A stretch of 64,000 nt of DNA from Mugil cephalus (lineage: Eukaryota; Chordata; Actinopteri; Mugiliformes; Mugilidae), in contig NC_061771.1 in NCBI RefSeq assembly GCF_022458985.1, positions 26,776,001 through 26,840,000 on the forward strand, in the 5' to 3' direction. The notes beneath the pieces were generated by a model, which searched no databases, was not told the origin of the DNA, and saw only the letters and a program-made list of their open reading frames with translations. Below are positions 59,970 through 64,000 of the stretch, in pieces. The position numbers and the translations under genes are program-made. Position 1 is the first letter of the stretch. Every line of letters starts with the position of its first letter.

Positions 59970-62900
59970 TCAGTGTGAAGGGCGTATCTCGATGGTGGAG
60001 TAGAGGTCAGCTGTGTGGTTCTCAGGGAAGTGGAGTCTGTCGTACTGATCATCATCCTGCTTTGCTGACTGAGCTGAGACGTTCTCATACATGTGATCAG
60101 TGTTGAGCTGAGAAGACAACAGAAATAACATGACGTTACATGATACTGCATTCAGAGGTTGGGCTGGTCCTCTTATCTGAGCATTTAAAACACACCAAGA
60201 TCTCATTTGATACAACTTTCAGTGACTTTAGATTAATATTGATCAGTCATGACGTTCAGCACTGACACAGACACAGATTTCAACCTGACTACAACTACTA
60301 GTTAACAAGACCTGTAATAAAACAGCATTTCCTGTTCATTTTTTTCATTTCTCCATATTTGACTGATTTTACAAAATAATGTCTACAGTGTGAGTCCTGT
60401 TGTGTACCTGCTGTGTGTTGTCTGGTGTTTCAGTTCTTGGAGACTGACTGGATCGCCTCGTCCTTCTGATATAAAAGAGTAAAGTGAACAAATATGTTGA
60501 TGACTGAGTGATTTCGGATCAAAGTATGAATTACATTTGTCTGAAATCAAACACTGTGATGTTCACCTGATCCACAAGAAGACGGTGAGAGCAAGTAAAA
60601 CAAGGAGAGCTGCACAAACTCCTGCAGCTGCTGCTGGGTTCAGTTTAGATGTTTGTTTAGTTTGGACAGTGAGAGTCTTTAGAGCTGAGTTGATGTCTCT
60701 GTTGGTTGTGACAGCACAGGAGTAGTTTCCTGCATCCTGACTGCTGACTGGGTCTAGAAGCAGGTGTTTGCTTTGGTCGTGTATCAGGTTCAGAGGTCGA
60801 TTGTTGAAGTACCAAATGTAGTTTGTGTTAGCAGGTAGAGGACAGCTGGTCCTGCAGGTCAGTGAGACTCTCTGACCCTCTGTCACCACTGGAGAGGGAC
60901 TTATCTTCACTTTCAGATCTGAAAGACAGACAGATAGGGTAATAAATGTAAAAGAGACATTCTATATATGAGGACATGTATTGATTGCTGGTAGGACATG
61001 AGTAACAGATTCTAATTACCTGTGACAACCAGAGAAACTCCAGGAGAACCAGACACTTGTTCATAGTTTGTTTTGATTGTGAAGATGTATTCTGCTGAGT
61101 GATTCTTCTTCAGGTTGTTTAAGGTGAGGATGTGTTGGTTCTTCATGTTGTCATGAAACTTCACATTACGTGTCTCTCCAGTCAGCTGTTGATCTGCCTC
61201 TTCAGTATTTCTCTTTACTTTATACCAAAGTTTAGACTCTGACTGCTGGTTGTCAGGATGAGAGTATTCACTGGAAATGTTCACAGAGGATCCTTTCAGA
61301 GCACAGATACTTCTGCTGATATAATTCACTCTCAAACATTTCTTCTCCTCTACACCTGAAATATTGATGGAAGACAAGAGACAGATTCACTTTAAGTAAC
61401 TATTAAACTCACTTTGAATAATCTTTAAATCAAAATTCATCCCTGGTGCAAGATGTCAACTTCCTAGTTGATAGAAATGTTTGAAACCAGGACCTTCTCC
61501 AGTGACTAAAAACATTTAAAAAGATACTTAAATCATAAGTTGGTTCATACTCACAGACGTCAGCAGAGCGCAGATCCTCAAGACCTTTTACAGCACAAGA
61601 CAAACTTTCTGTTGCAATTCTGAGAACTGAAATCTGTTGTTTCTCCTTGTCTCTGTCTACTTTTCTGTTCTTAAACCACATAAATGAAGTCAGAGTGTCA
61701 GTATGAAGGCAGCTGGTGTTACAGGTCAGTCTGATATGATCTGCTACGTCTGGAGGAATCCTTTGGACGTGGATTTCTGTTTGGAGACAATCAAAATATT
61801 TTTCAGCAGTTCATCTCTGTAGTGTTAAATATATCATTTAATAACATGATCAGATTTCAGTCATGAAAAATAATTAACGTTCTCCAGTGAAGGTATGACT
61901 TGACAGAGATCAGAGGGGTGGTGGTGGGAGGAGTGTAAATGAGGAAACTTCACCTCTGGGATATGTGATGGAGCAGGACTCATCTACTGACGTCTGCTGA
62001 TAAGAACACATTCTCCCTTTAGCGTAGGTCACACTGAAGCAGGTCGGAGTGACTGAATCTGAACAAAACCAAACACGTATCATCAGTGAACTGGTGAACA
62101 CGTGTTTTGAGGAAGAGTCTGAAGAATAGAAATAGAGTTTGTAACTCTTGTGACTCACCCACTGAGACTTCAGGGGCTCTGAGATCCTCGTAGCCTTTGA
62201 CAGCACAGGAGTATGTGACTGCTTCCTCACTGCTGACCAGCTCTTGGTACCAGGGAGACCAGTCCTCATAGAGAAACTCTCTGTTCTTGTACCAGATGTA
62301 GGCTGCAAGGTTTTCAGTCCGAGGACAACTGGTGCTACACATCAGTGTCACTGTCTGTCCCTCTGTGGCAGGAATCACCTTTACCTGCAGGTCTGAGATG
62401 GTAGTTAATATAAATAACATTAATGCATCACATTACTCTTAAAGTGATCAGTCTGTAATACATTAGTGATAAACACTGTACCTGTAACATAGAGGTAAAC
62501 TGTGTTTTGGCTGCAGTTGTCTAGTTTGTTAGTTTCTGTGCAGCAGTAATAGTTTATATCATTTTCTTTTAGATCATTGATTGTCAGAGTGAAGTTACTC
62601 TCTTCTGACACGCTGTACTTTCCTTGATTCCCATCTGTAGAGATCTCAGTAGGAACATACATTGAACCACTAATGTAGACAATGGACCATCTCTTGTTTG
62701 CAGTGTGACGTTGACCTGAGCAGGACAGAGTCACTGATGAACCCTTTAAGGCACAGATGCTGGTTGGTTTCCCCTGAACTCCTTTAACAGAAGATTTCAT
62801 CATCAAACATCTGGACACATTTACAACGTTAACATGACTTCAAGACCTCATAACATCAGAGAATCTGCTGCTTTATCTATATAAACGTTTACACCTAAAC

Positions 62901-63020
62901 TCCACCAAGAAATATTAAAGTTACATATTTCAAGTAATACAAGGAGAAAAAACAATGGTTCATACCTGAGATGTTCAGAATCAAAGTCATAATCAAACAT
63001 CCAGCTTCTACTAAGAACAT
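59970..63020 (-). CDS. CD22-like Ig superfamily receptor, copy 2 (non-ITIM tail)
   Basis: Exons in transcript order are 63020-62966 (signal peptide), 62781-62482, 62392-62159, 62058-61954, 61776-61555, 61355-61020, 60918-60567, 60465-60408 and 60107-59970 (stop). It closes at 599 residues. Extracellular exons match copy 1 at a constant 3834-base offset and nearly the same sequence, so this is a recent tandem duplicate. Domain order is the same, including the half V segment. The transmembrane segment differs (GVCAALLVLLALTVFLWI) and so does the tail, with MYENV (Tyr561, a YxN Grb2-type site), QYDRL (Tyr576) and LYSTI (Tyr590). None has the Ile/Val/Leu/Ser at -2 of a strict ITIM. The last intron is only 300 bases. 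Role: leukocyte surface receptor, signalling output probably different from copy 1. Ligand unknown. Confidence 0.85.
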
Positions 63021-63500
63021 GACTGTTGTCGACTCCAGCGTCTGATCAGGAAGTTGATTCTTCTCATGAACTTATTAAAGCTACAGCTGTTACTGTGAGA
63101 CTTTATCAAATGTCCTAAACATGAATGAATGGAGGTTAAAATCATCAGCAGTCTTCTTACAGACTGAAGACAGAATGAACTATTGGTTAGAGTGAGTGTG
63201 TCTACAAGCAGCTTCACATCACAACTATCACTTCCTTCTTCATGATGACTTTGAGGAAGAAGAGACCTCTAGTGAACAATCTGTGTAGTGCAGGACTTAT
63301 TACAGTCAGTCTGTCTCTTTCTATATATGAGGGTGTGACTGCAGCTCATTCAGTCTTTTCCTGGTTGTTTGGTTCTGTAGTTGTGTAGCAATTTCCAGTC
63401 AGTTGAAAACATCAGGCACATTTTAAAGAGACACTAGCATTGATTCCACTTGATGTCATTTGTTTCTCACTGTGTATTTTATTATCATACTAATATTATT
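60560..63500. repeat. Segmental tandem duplication, unit 2
   Basis: The partner of 56730-59670. The upstream edge near 63500 coincides with a SINE-like repeat, so the original duplication may have extended further. Confidence 0.92.
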
Positions 63501-63508
63501 CTTCATGG

Positions 63509-63650
63509 GGCAGCATGGTGGCTCGGTGGTCAGCACTGATGCCTCCCAGCGAGAAGGTCTGGGTTCAGGTCCAGTTCTAGGTTTGGTTTGCATGTTCTCC
63601 CTGTGTCTGCATAGGTTTCCTCCCACCTCTAAAGACATGCTCGTTAGGCT
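63509..63650 (+). mobile_element. tRNA-like SINE head or related repeat
   Basis: TGGCTCGGTGG at 63519-63529 fits the pol III A box, and GGTTCAGGTCC at 63562-63572 fits the B box. After that comes TTTGCATGTTCTCCCTGTGT, typical of a common fish repeat. The rest of that family is missing, since family A MITE sequence begins at about 63650. Confidence 0.6.
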
Positions 63651-63930
63651 AATTGCACCCACTAACAACATCCTGTTGCCAGACATCACAGGACACCCTA
63701 AGAAGACCCATGTCCACTCTCTGATGAGTCACAACTGTTTTGGAGGCTCAAGTTAGACCAACACAATATTAGGAAAGTGGTCATAATGTTATTCCTGATC
63801 GGTGTACGTAGTCCCATCTTTCTCTTTGTCCCTTATCAAGTTGTCTGTTGAGTTTCCTCTGTGTACTTCTGAGTTTTTATGACCCTGTTTATCGTGCAGG
63901 GCTTTTCGTTCCAAATTTAGTACATTTTGA
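63650..63930. mobile_element. MITE family A fragment (copy 5) plus shared flank
   Basis: The right part of family A (CCCACTAACAACATCCTGTT to CGATCGGTGTA-like end at 63806) is followed by about 120 bases that also follow copy 4 at 44988-45115 (GTAGTCCCATCTTTCTC, TGAGTTTCCTCTGTGTA, GAGTTTTTATGACC). The left part is replaced by the SINE-like head. Confidence 0.75.
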
Positions 63931-64000
63931 TAAAGTTTATTCCCTGCCCTTGTCTCCCCCTTGCGTCCACATCTGAGTACTACCTCTTCATCACAACACA

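Overview
The window is nuclear DNA from a ray-finned (teleost) fish. It has vertebrate genes with GT-AG introns, dense simple repeats, a DIRS retrotransposon fragment, several fish-type MITE-like repeats, and a fish-style CD22-like immunoglobulin receptor cluster. I assembled the gene models by hand from splice signals and reading phase. All phases close in the five models. No tool or database was used, so product names rest on recalled family sequence features.

Layout. 1-6136: no coding gene seen; repeats, with the nptxr 3' UTR probably at the right edge. 6137-14166 (minus): nptxr, the neuronal pentraxin receptor, 5 coding exons plus a likely non-coding first exon at 14362 and above. 14.6-21.3 kb: microsatellites, a near-perfect 97-bp-arm hairpin, MITEs and the probable long cbx6 3' UTR. 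21297-27662 (minus): cbx6, a Polycomb chromobox protein, 5 exons. About 27.93-30.63 kb: an internally deleted, frame-broken DIRS-type element lying just upstream of the cbx6 start. 30.6-34.4 kb: intergenic. 34.4-50.2 kb (plus): pla2g6, a calcium-independent phospholipase A2 (iPLA2-beta), 17 coding exons and 792 residues, with a candidate extra in-frame exon encoding an NLS-like basic cluster. 51428-51507 (plus): an orphan THAP zinc-finger first exon. 53374-59186 and 59970-63020 (minus): two tandem, highly similar CD22-like receptors with different cytoplasmic tyrosine motifs. The long last intron of the first contains an array of about 18 GATATC motifs and a decayed BED/hAT-like transposase fragment. 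63.5-64 kb: tRNA-like SINE head and MITE pieces.

nptxr, cbx6 and pla2g6 all map to human 22q13.1, so the left 50 kb is a conserved vertebrate linkage group. The genes do not form a pathway: nptxr works at synapses, cbx6 in PRC1 repression, pla2g6 in phospholipid remodelling. The right 11 kb is a fast-evolving immune receptor cluster. The strongest candidates for something undescribed are the pla2g6 NLS-like cassette exon, the GATATC array, the orphan THAP exon, and the paired receptors with diverged tails and a shared half V-domain exon.
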